Source: Argentina anserina (taxonomy: Eukaryota > Streptophyta > Magnoliopsida > Rosales > Rosaceae). Taken from it: DNA of 64,000 nt. The translations under genes were made by a program, and so were the position numbers. Where the stretch lies: the NCBI RefSeq assembly GCF_933775445.1, contig NC_065874.1:29210501-29274500 (forward strand). The letters run 5' to 3'. The notes under the pieces are model-generated. The model was not told where the DNA came from, made no database searches, and worked only from the letters and a program-made list of their open reading frames with translations. This document shows positions 26,262 to 38,848 of this stretch, one piece after another (position 1 is the stretch's first letter; each line of letters opens with the position of its first letter).

Positions 26262-26569
26262 AGGTGCGGTGACAGGGGGTCAATGGTATAAGAGCTGGGG
26301 GTTTAAGCCAAATGATGGGTGGTTTTTCACAGGGTTTTGGCGATCAGAGATTTTAATTCCAGAGAAGAAAAGAGAGATGGGTTGCGTTTGAATTCACCCA
26401 AACAAAAAATTCTAGAACAAAATTCCGGGATATTATGGGGTAGAGAGAAAATGGGCTTGAGAATATTGTGGGATACAGATTTTGCTGTTTGAATTCTCTG
26501 ATCTTACATTTGCCTGAAACTTCTCTGAGGGTTTTCGATCTCGCTGTGCGTGTGGATTACGACTCTGAG

Positions 26570-27666
26570 GTGAGCTTTTTGGTGGTTTTTATGTTTTGGT
26601 TTGGTGCAAAAACATCCGGATTCCGGTGTGGGGTTTTCCGATTCCGATGAGCCTTTTCCGGTCTAAAGCGGGAAGAGGGGAGAGAATTGGTTGTTTTGTT
26701 TTTTTTTTCACGTGAAATTTGAGGGGGGAAAAAGCGCTGAGAATTATGGGGTTTTGGTGAATTTTGAGGAATTTTGATGTGGTTTTGCTGGTTGATTTTG
26801 ATGGACGATCTGTTTTCGGAATTCGAAATTGGGTTTGATGATTCGATCTGAGTTTTGGCGTCGGTTATTCATTGCTTTCATCGCAATCATCGTCTGAATT
26901 AAACGTTTTTCTTCTGAGGGTTCAAGGCTTGATAAATATATATACCTTGTGCAAATCCAATCTGAATTCCTCGGTCGATCTCGGCTCAGGGTTTTAGATT
27001 ATTTCTTTTCCTCCTCTTGGTCTTTCATTCTTTCAATAATTGACATGAATTTTTTTTTCTCAATTGTTTCTGATGTCCTGTTTTCCATGGACACAATTCT
27101 CGTTCAGATCTGTTTCTTGGGTTTGAACACAGGGTTTTGCTGTGGTTTAAGGTTTTTTTTTTTGTTTTTTTTGCTTTCCCTTATTTCCCGCTCCTCGTTT
27201 ATTCCGTCAAAAATGGCAATTTCTGATTTATATGGATGAACTATGAATCAGGTTTATGATTGAGTTCGATTAAACATTGACTTGTTTCTGTTATGAGCTA
27301 AGGTTGCTTTTACGGTTATTTATGATGAGATAGAGATTCTCAAAACTTGGTTTTGTGTTCTTTGTTTCTAAGACCACGTGGATCTGACGTTGGAGCTACA
27401 AAAATGAGTTTATGATCCTTGTTTTTGAATTGGAACTAACATTTTGGGATTTTCCATCGGTTAATTCTGGAATGAAACCAATTGTAATTGCTTCATATCA
27501 TCCTGGGTCTGATGTGGTATGCCATTTGGCAAACAATTTGGGATTTAATTGGAACTAGAGGTTGATTTTTGATGATATCAAGATGCATTGTGCTGATTTG
27601 TTTTCGGTGATCTGAAAATGGAGGTTGCTTTTTTGCTGTACTCATTGCTTTTTCATCTGTTTTCAG
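26570..27666 (+). other. Probable 5'-UTR intron of the TRP gene
   Basis: A donor CTGAG|GTGAGC at 26569/26570 and an acceptor TTTTCAG at 27660-27666 frame a T-rich, non-coding stretch with plant-intron composition. The next exon carries the start codon at 27785. Inferred from sequence only. Confidence 0.5.
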
Positions 27667-27784
27667 GGCTTTTGGTTTGGGATTTACAGAGCTGCAATTG
27701 GTCAAGTGTATATTTGTTTAAAGAAGTTTGTACAGTTCTGGTTCTTTGCGGTTGATGTCATCAACGTGGCATGATTCTGGAGAA

Positions 27785-30700
27785 ATGGTGTCGCAGAAGA
27801 GGTTGGATTACGGTTTCAATGGTTTCCAGGTGCCAGTCACTCCTCGAGCTCCGAGATCAGCAAGGGTATGTATAAATTCTTTCTAACTTATATGCATTTT
27901 TTATTACGTATGGATCTGTATGCTTAGTTTTCATTGCGATTTTCAGAAGAGGAGTGCGATTAGCAAGAGAGTTGAAGATGATTCAATGGGCGCATTTGAC
28001 TTATTGGCCACCGTAGCTGGCAAGTTATTGCTCGAGGAAGAGAGTTCTCCTGCTTCCAGTCATACATCGACTGGAAAGGAAAAATGTACATTCATTAACG
28101 AAAATTATCTGGATGGAGACAAGCCATTGAAAGTGGAACCTTCTGCTCAAGGTAGCTGTGACAGGAAATTCTTTGTATGTGATAGTATCTCACGGGGTCA
28201 TAACCAAAGTTGCAGTTCAAAGCAGTCTCCAGTTCACCAGAATGATAGCCATTCCGTAATGACTACTTCTAATTGCTCGGAGAGGTTTGTTTCTGATACG
28301 TTGGTGGGTGGAAAATGTAAGAATGAAATAGGAAGTTTTACTAGTAACATACATGCAGGCTCCTCAGTGTACAGGGAGTCTGTTGACTGTACATTAGATG
28401 GTGAAGCTAAAGTAATAGTAAAAGATGAGACTAATAAGCGGGGGAAGGCGTTAATTGGTACTGGGGCTGACAATGTGGATGACCCTATGGTCTGGGAAGG
28501 GGAACCTCCTGCACTTGTCAGTTCAGATAGTAGTACCAAGGTGCCTATTTGTGTAGACCATATCCCTCTAAAACCTATCCCTGCTAGCAGGGATGATATA
28601 AAAGTAGTTAGTAGAGATGATGACGAAAATTCCTCTGGGTGTACTCACCCTAGTACCACCACAAGGTATCATAGGACAGCGCCCCGCATTGGCGATCGAA
28701 GAATAAGGAAGATATTGGCTTCGAGGTACTGGAAAAATGCTCCGAAGATGAAGGATGAGGCACATTCCAATTCTTGTAAGTGGTTGGCTTATAGATACAA
28801 TGTGAAGATTTTGCAAGACTTTTTGTCACTTTTCATTTAAAAAATTTAGTGATCTTTCTAACAGTATTTTCCCTCTGTTCAGATCGTGAGATGCGGCCAA
28901 TTTACCATGGCAGAAAGAATGGTTACAAACGCCAGAGATTTCAGATGACTGTGCCTATTAAGAAGAGGAGGCTATTTGACCGTAGCACAGTTGTGAAATC
29001 CAATGGAGGTATTAGTAGTGAGAGCTTCTTTGACACAGGTGAGAAGGGAATCACTGGAAATGTTCCTGCCGCATGTTCAAAGATGCAAGGAGGTCATTTT
29101 CAGACTACATGCTTTTTAAATCTGAATTTGATTGCCCTAAATATTGAGACACATTCTCTGATTACTAATTTGTTTGAAAATGTTCTGCAGCCAATGTGAT
29201 ATCGTCTTCAGTAGCAGGTCAACATTCGGCTTACCAATCTAGGAATTCTCATGGTATGAGAATCTACAATGAAGTGCTTCATATTTACTTCATTGAATAT
29301 CAAGAGGTTCTTACATAAAGTTATCTTTCTGTTTTCAGTGAAGCTGAGGATCAAGTCTTTCAGGGTGCCAGAACTATTTATTGAAATTCCAGAGACAGCA
29401 ACTGTTGGTTCTTTGAAGGTATTTTAGGGCTTCTTTTCTGCATTTATCTATACTTTGTAGACCATATTGTTTCTCAGCAGAAGTGATGGCTGTTGGAATA
29501 TTACCTTAAATAGTCTGCCTTACCCATTATGATCTTGGTGTTTGCATCCTAATGTGTATTATTTATTCTGCAGAAGACAGTTATGGATGCGGTAACAGCT
29601 GTACTTGGTGGTGGGTTGTGTGTTGGTGTACTTCTTCAGGGTAAGAAAGTAAGAGATGACACTAAAACCCTACAGCAGACTGGGATTTCTCAAGATGACC
29701 AGCAAGATTCTTTGGGATTTACTTTGGAACCTAACCCTTCCCACACTCCCACACCGCTATGTTCTGGAGATTCACCCTGTATGGTCCCTTGCGATGTACT
29801 TCAGCCTTTAACAAGGTAATGCAAATATACTCTTGGAGAGTTGGTCTTTGTTTATCTCCTACAAAATTTTGGAGCAAGACATCTGAATATGAGGGAGTTG
29901 AGTTTCATACATATCAGACTGTCCAAGTTTCTGTGTCAGTTTAGTCTCCTGGGGTCTCTTTCAGACCAAGGTTACCATTTGACTGATGATGATTTTGTAT
30001 CAGGTATGCACCTGATCCTTGTAGTAGTGAAGCCTCACTCGAGCCTCATATGGCTGCTTTAGGAACCTTCATCGAAAGTGATCATGATTCAGCACCATCT
30101 CCAACCGATATGTCTGCTGACAAAAGCACAATAGATTCTAAAGCGCTGGTTGTTGTGCCAGAAATGAGTGCAGAGGCGCTTGCTGTAGTTCCTGGGAGCA
30201 GGAAATCAAAGCGATTTGATATTGGCCAGCGCCGAATTCGTCGACCCTTCTCCGTTGCTGAAGTGGAAGCACTTGTCCAGGCGGTGGAGAAACTTGGAAC
30301 TGGAAGGTACTTGAATGATTCACGAGCACAAACTCTGGTCTAATTTCCTATTATACTCCCAAGCAGAGCTCTTGAATTCAATTCTAATGTTACATATCAT
30401 TACAGGTGGCGTGATGTTAAGATGAGAGCGTTTGAAAATGCTAAGCATCGAACTTATGTGGATTTAAAGGTAAGGACTTTAGTTTCCAATTTGCCATTGT
30501 TATTATTTTCCTGGTTACCAAATCAAAATCCTGGTAGAAAACTTGAGAGGCGGGTAAACTTTTCAAAAAATTGAAATTTAAAAGAAGTTAGCTCCATGTG
30601 ATTGTTTGATTTTTTCTTCCTGTAAGTTCTTTTTATGGGGTAGGGCTCTCTAGATGGGGAAGTTAGTTTGATCTGTTCTGGCTCATAGTTTGCTTGTTCT

Positions 30701-31152
30701 GGAGGCAAATGATTTAGACAGTCTTTATAGCTTTTCTAGTCTGCTTAACTTTATCTGATTCAATACAATTGCCTCAAGGAATCTCTTACGTTCTATCTTA
30801 CACGCTTCTCTTTTAATTCATCTACCTTTCAACATATCTCACATTTCCCATCTTGCCAACCTTTTGCAGTTTGCTATTATTCTTTTTTCTTTAATTCTGG
30901 TTGTGGTCTGCATGAAAAGTTAGGCTCTTAGGCATGTGATTATGGTGAGTTTGGTTTGTGACGGTGCCTTTGTGGTTTTTGCAGGATAAGTGGAAAACAC
31001 TAGTGCACACGGCAAGAATTTCCCCTCAACAGAGGAGAGGTGAGCCTGTCCCCCAGGAACTCTTGGACCGGGTCCTAACCGCCCATGCATACTGGTCCCA
31101 GCAGCAAGCTAAGCAGCAGCTCAAACATCCGGAGAGCTGCGTTCTGGTCTGA
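27785..31152 (+). CDS. TRP1: Telomere-repeat-binding protein, TRP1/TRFL type
   Basis: Nine coding exons: 27785-27865, 27947-28775, 28883-29092, 29191-29253, 29339-29418, 29574-29815, 30004-30306, 30406-30469, 30985-31152. All phases agree; the product is 679 residues, normal for plant TRPs. These nuclear proteins bind double-stranded TTTAGGG repeats and help set telomere length. Visible: the family N-terminus MVSQKRLDYGFNGFQVP, a long low-complexity middle, a ubiquitin-like fold (about 395-470, from VKLRIKSFRVPELFIEIP), and a C-terminal Myb domain (about 581-640) with RRPFS, GTGRWRDVK and the telobox-binding helix VDLKDKWKTLVHT at 621-633, followed by the plant Myb extension. An in-frame ATG ten codons upstream (27755) is possible; the 27785 start is chosen from family resemblance. 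The neighbours match Arabidopsis TRP1. Confidence 0.93.
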
Positions 31153-34100
31153 GCAAAAATTAGAACTTGGGAAATTGGTTTAGAAGGGGTATGCTAGAAG
31201 ATTCGAATTTTAGTTTTTTCTTTGTATCTTTGTTAATGATGTAAAAAAGTGATGACAAAAAAGGAGTATAAGTCGGAGAAAAGTATGTAATATCTGTGGG
31301 TGGTTCTTTCTTTCTTTCTATGCCCTCGGTCTTTCCCTGAATGGAGAGGCTGGGGCTGTGTACATGGTTGACTGAATAAGAAGAGGAGAGATTGCTGACC
31401 TAATTCATTTGGAACCCAAAGGTGGTGTTGGTGTTTCCCTAATGTTTTTTCCTTGTTCATTTCCGTCGAAGAAGATGTAGGGGTCGAAGCTGCTACTATT
31501 CGTGGAGCTTTGGTACATTAATCTGTAATTTTCCTTTAGCTACTTGGGCATTGATGCAATGCAGTTGCTTCTTGTAATATTGTTTCAATTTGCAATAGAT
31601 ATTTACTTTGAGGGTCAACTTGGCCTTCCTCAATTTAGTCAATTATCATTTATCTGTCTCTTATATTCCTTGAATTAAAAAAGCACTGCTGTGTACTACT
31701 GTATCATGTTATGCATTCATTGGATCATGTGGGTTTGATCACAGATGGACAAAGATGACCTTGGAGCTGTTAGTGTTGGATCAGATCTAAATCTCTTTAT
31801 TATATAGTCTTTATAGAGGGCAGTCAGATTGGAATCAATTGAGGATAATGATGCATATGCTATGCTTAGAATACAGGGTTCATATTGGAGGCTTTAGAAT
31901 ATAATACTCGAGAACAATGATTAAGAGTCTTTAATTTTTTTTTTCGATACTAAGAGTCTTTAATTTTTAATTGGAATCAACTTATGCCAACCACGAGGCA
32001 ACCCAATATCAACGACCAAGCTTATCCCATCCAAATCTTCGTCTCAAATGGAAAAAATAAATAGCTTTTTAGCATTTAGCCATAGTTGAACCGGTGTAAG
32101 TATGTTACGCTGTAAATGGAAAAAACGTCGTGAGGGTTCTCTTAATAACTGGAGGTTCTTGTTTCGAACTTAAACTTGTGAAAAATATATTTTCCAGAGA
32201 TCATACTCAAATACAGTATGGTATCTCACTCGACCGCAATTCTTGTGTATAAAAAAAGAAAATATGATCTATAAAGAATAGGAGGAAGTATCCCAATTTT
32301 TTCAACAACTTCGTGGCAGTTCTCTTTACATAAGCCAAATGGATTAGGTCACAAGTATATAAAACATAAGTGTATGTGGTGTGGATTTCCTTATAGAAAA
32401 GCTAAAGATAGAATAGTAAGAATACCACCCCACTTGAGAGATTGTGCTGTTAGAGTAAGGAGGAGAAGAAGATAAGAACAAAATGCTGATTACTATGATA
32501 TACCTATGCCATTGCCAATTGCCAAATCAAATAATTGAGGTTCCCTCGTGTATCATTCAAACCATTTGGTCCCTCCATGAATGTCACCGTTACCTTCCTA
32601 CCCTGCCATACCATACCATACCATATTAGCCATCGCTTTCTTCCACAACTGACCTAATATTGCACACTCAGGTCTCAAGAACATGGATTTATAAATGAAC
32701 AGATTACTAGTGGCTATCAATAAAAAGAACATGGCTTGTCTATTTTCTCTCTCTCTTTTTTCTTCCCTCTCGATTCTTATTTGTTAATGAAAGAAGATAT
32801 GTAGGTAAGATAGCTACTCTTCTTAAAGGACCATCCTTAGTTCCTTATGGTTCTATAAATGGTTACTACATGTAGTTTCACTATGGGGTTTCTGAAAAAG
32901 AATCCCAAAATTAAGTCAGTATATCTCCTTATCATTATTATTATTATTTTGGTTTATTTCAAAGCCTAGTTAATTTCTGAACTGTAGACAAGGGGAATAT
33001 GTGGAGATGGTTACAATTGGAGTTCGGTTTACGACTTTCATGCTTCCAAGACAAGTCATTGAAGTAAACGATATATATTGGGGCTATGGGAAGCTTTTAT
33101 AATGAAGGTGATGAACCAACAACCATCATAATTCATGATTTCTCAGTTCTAGAAAAGCTGGATGGGCTTTACTAAGGGCTTTGTAAATAGAAGGACTGTG
33201 GGTTGGCCATGCCAATCATGACGCCTTTGGTTCAATATTAAGGTATCGGTATTCAGTCTCAAGGTGTTAGATGCAGGAGGAGAGACATTAAGTCTGTGAG
33301 AGTTTGAGGACCATGGTTGAAGGAGGCCGCTCGATGCATGTCATTGAGCAACAAGCAATTACAAGCTAGTCATACATTGGTTGCATTGCTTTAGACTGAT
33401 TAGCCGGGAGCATTGATATTCGACAAGAAACATGCTTGATCATCGACGCTGTTGTTGGACTTTGCCTAAAAATTGGCAGCCGGTTGTCCCCTAAACTAGT
33501 TTGCCACATTCCCCGTGGCGGAATCCGGATTTGGACCCAGACTGGGCAGCCCAGGAAAAGCTATATATAAACCAAGCTATGTTTTGATTCTATAGTAAAA
33601 GTAGGAGATCCGGCCACCAGAACTGGATCGGAGGAGTTCCCGGAATAATGTCACATAAGAAACATAAGAAAATACCAAATGCTGATAATGACACCAGTAA
33701 AGTATGAATACTAAATAATATATAGGGTTGAAGAACGATAATATTCTGCTCCTAGAATTTGAATAATTGACGTAACTAGAAGTCGATCTAAACACCCAAA
33801 AGGATTGAGGTTGATGGGAGCTTGTACGTATCTATATATCTAAATAGCTAACTAGCTAGCTAGCTGGGTTCTAATAATGGACTTTGAATGCTGTGGGTAT
33901 AGGGTTGAAATCATTGAATCATGCAGTCAATTTTCAAATCATGCTCGTTGTACATGTAGATACTTCTAATTGTTCGCAACTCGCTCTGAAATACTTTGAG
34001 AACTAATATTGTTGCCGGTGATATTGTTAGGATTAACATGCTAACGTGAAACAACACAAAACAACCACATCGATCAACAGTAATACATAATTTTTGACGA

Positions 34101-34496
34101 TACAAGTTTGCAAATCTCTATCATTGACAAAACTGTTAATACCATCATTGCATCAGTAAATTCCCAACTGTATGTTGGTAGAATAGTTATACTATTAGCT
34201 CTATATGAGAGCAACACCGTAAGTTTGTAATGTAGTTGAATATCAAGAATATACATCAATTCTGGTTTCACTATCTCTTGATTTCATTTAGTATAACTGA
34301 TATAAATTGGCGTACAATTCGTTTAGTGTCCTACTAGTCAAATAACTTATGATCATTTGAAATACCAGTCAAATAATTTGTTTCAACATGGCTAGTTGCA
34401 GGTTCACAATCTCTGTCTGATTGAGAAATGGAAATCTAAGTTTGAACATTAAGCTAGCGCTAGTCAAGTCAAATTTGATGTTACAGAAAAATGTTC
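31153..34496. other. Intergenic spacer after the TRP gene
   Basis: Begins with the TRP 3' UTR. Contains a short CCATA tandem run near 32605-32627 and a GCTA run near 33850-33865. No gene, RNA or complete transposon recognised. Confidence 0.45.
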
Positions 34497-34505
34497 CAAT
34501 TGTAG

Positions 34506-34911
34506 GAAAAAAATTTCAGTGCTCCCAGAGAACTACGTGGTAATGTCTAGTGGTCCTCCTCACCTGTTATATTTTGACACATGGATTTATTACACAAAAA
34601 TTATAATTTTATGTATTTTTATTATTTGTGAAATGATCTTCATGAGTATTGATAATTTTGAACTAGAATTTTAGGTTTAGAGTTTAGGGTTTAGGGTATA
34701 AGGTTTTAGAGTATAATGTTTAGGGTTTAGGGTTTTAGAGTTTAGGGTATTAGAGTGTATGGTGTACGGTTTTAGAAAGAAACTCAAAATATTATTTGAT
34801 AAAATAGCTTAAATATAATTTTTTAATTAAATCATAAGTGTCAAATACTAATTAGAAAAGAGTAACACTAGACATTGCCACGTGGTTCTCTTGGAAACTT
34901 AAAAATTTCTC
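34506..34911. mobile_element. Mutator-type MITE, about 406 bp, with telomere-like interior
   Basis: Imperfect terminal inverted repeats of about 50 bases: the left end GAAAAAAATTTCAG through TACGTGGTAATGTCTAGTG matches the reverse complement of the right end CACTAGACATTGCCACGTGG through AAAATTTCTC. Nine-base flanks CAATTGTAG (34497-34505) and TAGTTGTAG (34912-34920) agree at seven positions, so this is a decayed 9-base target duplication as made by Mutator-like elements. The interior (about 34670-34790) is a string of degenerate TTTAGGG-like units. No coding capacity. Confidence 0.65.
34670..34790 (+). repeat. Degenerate telomere-like repeat (TTTAGGG/TTTAGAG units)
   Basis: About a dozen imperfect units such as TTTAGGG, TTTAGAG and TATAAGG in a row, inside the Mutator-type MITE. 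Its position inside a mobile element makes it part of that element rather than a trace of a chromosome end. Confidence 0.7.
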
Positions 34912-34920
34912 TAGTTGTAG

Positions 34921-36316
34921 AGAATTGGAAATAGAGAAGTCATATATTTTCGGAATGTGAACTCACATACTTCGTTAAAGTGGCTTTCAAACAAAGGGAG
35001 AGCCCCAATTTCCTGGAATGTTTCTGATTATATGCTGAAATATTTTATTTTTTATCGATCTGTTGAACATAATCCGTTGATTGTTTTTCCCTCGCTTACC
35101 CAAGATTAAAAGTGAAATCTATCCTATTTCATTCGATAATTACTTTGATTTTTTTTTTCTGTGTATCCTTTGTAAGAGTTAAATTTGAGTTTTCATACGT
35201 ATTCAAAACTAGGGCTTGAAAAAACGAAACTTATTCAGTGCACGGGCTGTCCATATACACGGGGCATCTCAGCCGTTCAACTCACTACGTGGAAGAAACT
35301 TTGTTCGTTTGAGATCAAACTCTTGTTTAGCTTTTGTTGCGCGAGTGAGGCTATCTCCTTCCACCTCAACGCGAGACTCTCTCCAAAAAAACTCCACCAA
35401 GCTCATCATCGCCAGCTCTTCTCCGTCTCACATCGTTCGACGATCTAACGTCATGCAACAGCACCAGCATCCTACTCCTTCTTCTACAAAACCATGTTTG
35501 TCGATCACACTTTCACCCACGTTTGTGTTGAGACCGAAATTGAAGCAGCAAGTTCAATCGGGAATACCCGGCGAAGCTACGAGCTCCGGCGAGCCATTCA
35601 ACCTTGTATAAGGTAGGCCTAGCCTCATATCTTGGCACCCAATATGATTTTCCTTTTAATTTCATCAATCGAGCCCAACCCAAATCCCGCCGCAACGCCG
35701 CCTTTTCGCTGACATACAATTCATTCTAATCAATTCATCAAAGTCGGTCGAACTCAGATCATGTTCTTACAGTGGTGCTTCCTTTTCTAAGCAAACCAGA
35801 CCTGATCACCAAAGTACCAAACCCATATACTTCATGGAGAATTATCACATGGTCTATCAATTTCAGTTTTAAAAGAATGAGAAAGGATTGTTAATTAAAA
35901 ACGAATGAGAAAGGAAGATAGAGACCAGTGGAACAATATTACCAGTAGCACCAGAGGCGCGTGGCTGCACTTCTAACCTGTGGCTGCACTTCTAACCTGT
36001 GTATATACACGGCCCGTGTATGGAATAAGTTCTCTTGAAAAAAAATAGGCGATGGCTTGTTACCACGGTTATCGATCTGGAAAAAGTTTTCTCCCTTAAT
36101 TTCTACTAAGTTTAAATGTTTTGCGCGGTCTCGTCAACACTCAACGGCATCTTTTTTCTGACTTCCAACTTCCAAGTCTTCGTCTGAGCTCCATCTCCTT
36201 TGCTTTTAACCCAGACGCGTTATTGGATTAGGGTTTAGCTCATCTCTCTTAGATAACTAGATTCTTCAACCCTACTCGCATATTATTCCACCCAATTAGA
36301 ATTGTGTTTCGTAGCA
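34921..36316. other. Spacer and promoter of the first GRAS copy
   Basis: Contains an open stretch of about 130 codons (35216-35611; first in-frame ATG at 35453) without recognisable domain, and a 19-base unit TGGCTGCACTTCTAACCTG repeated twice in tandem at 35962-35999. The final part is the 5' leader of the GRAS pseudogene, including a telobox-like AGGGTTTAG at about 36230. Confidence 0.4.
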
Positions 36317-37300
36317 ATGGATCCACATTTCTCTGAATTTCCCAATGTCAATGATCAAACCCTTTTGCCTGATATTTTGAATGAGTACCCAGCTCGTGAC
36401 CCTTTTGAAGGTCTTAGCTTTTTGGACCCGAACCCCATTAACTCTGCTCTATTGTCGGACTTTAGCCCTGAGGGAAACGATGGTGAGTTTTTTTATGGTA
36501 TGCTCAAGTACATAAACAAGGTACTTATGGAAGAGGACATAGACTCAAAGCCATGCATGTTCAATGATCCTTTGGCTCTTCAAGCCACTGAGGAGTCTCT
36601 TTATGAGGTTATTAGAGGAGGGATGTGCCCAACTTCCCAAGACCAAAACCCTCTTTCTGTTGCTCAAATTGTACATCGAAATGGAAATGGGAATGAGAAT
36701 GGGGATGAGATGATGCGTTCTTGCAGGAGTGAGCTTATGTTTCCTGATGTGGTTAGCACAAATGAATTGTTATTGCAATTCAACCGAGGGGCAGAGAAGG
36801 GTTGCGAGTTTTTCCTAGGGATTAGTTGATGAGTGCGGAGGGCAACAAGCATGTTCATGTTCGTTCAAGAGGAAAGAAGAATCACAGGAGGGAGGAGATA
36901 GATTTGGAGGATGGGAGAAGTAACAAGCAATCAGCGGTTCATATGGATGATGAGCAGGGTGAGCTGTCTGATATATTAGAAAAGGTGTTGCTCTGTAAGC
37001 CTATCGAGAGTAGAGACGCTCAAGTCTGTTAGAATGGAGAAAACAATGGACAGTCTGTTGGAATTGGTTATGGGAAGACTCGCGGCACGAATGGTGGAAA
37101 TAAGAAGGAAGTGATAGATTTGAGGGGTCTTTTGATTTTATGTGCAGAATCTGTTTGGATAGATGATCAGCGGGCTGCTAGTGAGCTACTAAAGCAGATT
37201 ATGAAGCACTCTTCACCATTTGGTGATTATTCTCAGAGATTAGCCCATTGCTTTGCAAATGCTCTTGAAGCGCGGTTGGCTGGCGCTGGAACTCAGTTAT

Positions 37301-37583
37301 TATTGAGATAGTGTTGCTGTTCTGTCATGCAGCTTGGAGCAGCTAGGTTTTGTTACGTGCTCTGCACGTTCATCCATCTGTCATCTCCTCCTTGTTTTAT
37401 GGTGATAGAGTTGATTAGTTTTTTTTTTCTGTCTGTCAATTAGGGAACACTGGTCCATGTTGTGAGGAATGTTTAGGGACTGTGTTTTTCTCTTGTATAA
37501 ATGCAGTAAACTATGTTGTTCTTGTATTATTATTCGAATGAATCAATACACTTGAGTTTGAAACCTCAGCATGAATTTCTACA
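37301..37583 (+). repeat. 5' LTR of Copia-1
   Basis: 283 bases from TATTGAGATAG to GAATTTCTACA. It holds a TATA-like TTGTATAAATGCAG near 37493-37506, the probable promoter core. Confidence 0.9.
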
Positions 37584-37595
37584 TGGTATCAGAGC
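37584..37595 (+). other. Primer-binding site of Copia-1
   Basis: TGGTATCAGAGC, complementary to the 3' end of plant initiator tRNA-Met, directly follows the 5' LTR. Confidence 0.85.
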
Positions 37596-37656
37596 AGTGA
37601 TCCTCATAGGACCTGTTTCTGCTCTTCCAACCATTATCTCATCCTCTTAGCTAATC

Positions 37657-38821
37657 ATGGCACATCAAAATCAAGATCCTGTTAGTAGCTCTGAAATCTT
37701 TTCCTTTGATCCTTCACCAATAAGAACTGAGTATGTTGATGGAGGTTCGAATCAGAGCATTGTGGCCACTAGACTCAATCAGTTTAATTACTTGAATTGG
37801 TCGAGAAACATGGAGCTTGCCATTGGCGGAAGATCTAGAATGAGCTACATTAAAGAAAACAAGATTTCAACAGCTGATGCTGAAAGTTATGATAAAGAAT
37901 TGAGCAAGGATCAGCAGGTTCGAGCATGGATTCTCAACTCTATGGAACCAAGTATTGCAGAAGTGTTCAACTATCATGAGTCTGCATTTGACTTGTGGGA
38001 AGCATTAAAGGAACTTTATGGAAGTGTCAATAATGCTGCAAGAGTTTTTCAGTTGCAGAGAGAGTTATTTGACCTTCAACAAGGTACTAATTCTTTTGTT
38101 CAACATCTTGGTATCTTAAAATCTAAATGGAATGAGATTGATATTCTCAGACGCTATATTGAAGAAAAGAGCTGATGAAGACAAAGTCTTCCAACTTCTA
38201 GCCAGTCTTGGACCAAAATATGAGGATTTAAGGAGCCATCTCGTGATGAGTGCAGAATTTCCAAAGCTCTCCACTGTTACTAATGTCATACACAATGAAG
38301 AAACTCGAAGAAAAGTTATGAATGTAGAAGTAGGATCAAGAAGTGCTGATGCTAGAGCCTTTACTGCAAGCCAGCCTACTGCAAATACTCGAGTGTATAA
38401 AGGGAAAAGACCTGAATTGTCTTGCACTCATTGTAAATCCATTGGGAGAGCTGGAATTGGTCATCTGAGGGAATCATGTTGGATTCTTCATCCCGAATTG
38501 AAGCCTAAGTGGAATGAAAACCATAAAGGCCATAAGGCTACTCCCAAGGCAAGCATGTGCAGTGCCACAGAGCCAATTGTGAACTTCACCTCTAATCCAA
38601 TAACTCTTATCAACGAGTTTGCCAACTTCATTAACAGCAAGCAAGGAGGAATAAGTAGCAGTGAAAATACAACTGCATTACTTGGCAAATTTGCAGGTTT
38701 TTTAGAAAATTCTGATCTTGCTCCAGAAAACGATATTCCAGGTATTATTGTTGCTTTATCAACTGCCTTAGATATAAGCAAGATTGGTGATGTTTGGATA
38801 GTGGACTCAGGAGCCTCATAA
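37657..38821 (+). pseudogene. Copia-1 gag and protease, frameshifted
   Basis: The gag frame starts at ATG 37657 with the UBN2/retrotrans_gag region (WSRNMELAIGGRSRMSYIKE), loses frame at about 38150, and continues in the next frame with ILKKRADEDKVFQLLASL. A zinc-knuckle-like CTHC...H...C follows, with nine residues between the second Cys and His instead of the usual four. The protease motif WIVDSGAS ends in a TAA at 38819 exactly where the family has Asp-His. Confidence 0.9.
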
Positions 38822-38848
38822 CATATTACAAATTATTCTTCAAATCTG

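Noticed and set aside
34670..34790. Telomere-like units as an interstitial telomere
   Set aside because: They are degenerate and lie inside a flanked inverted-repeat element, so they belong to the MITE.
35216..35611. 131-codon open stretch before the GRAS pseudogene
   Set aside because: First in-frame ATG is late, giving 52 residues with no domain. Could be remnant coding sequence but cannot be supported.
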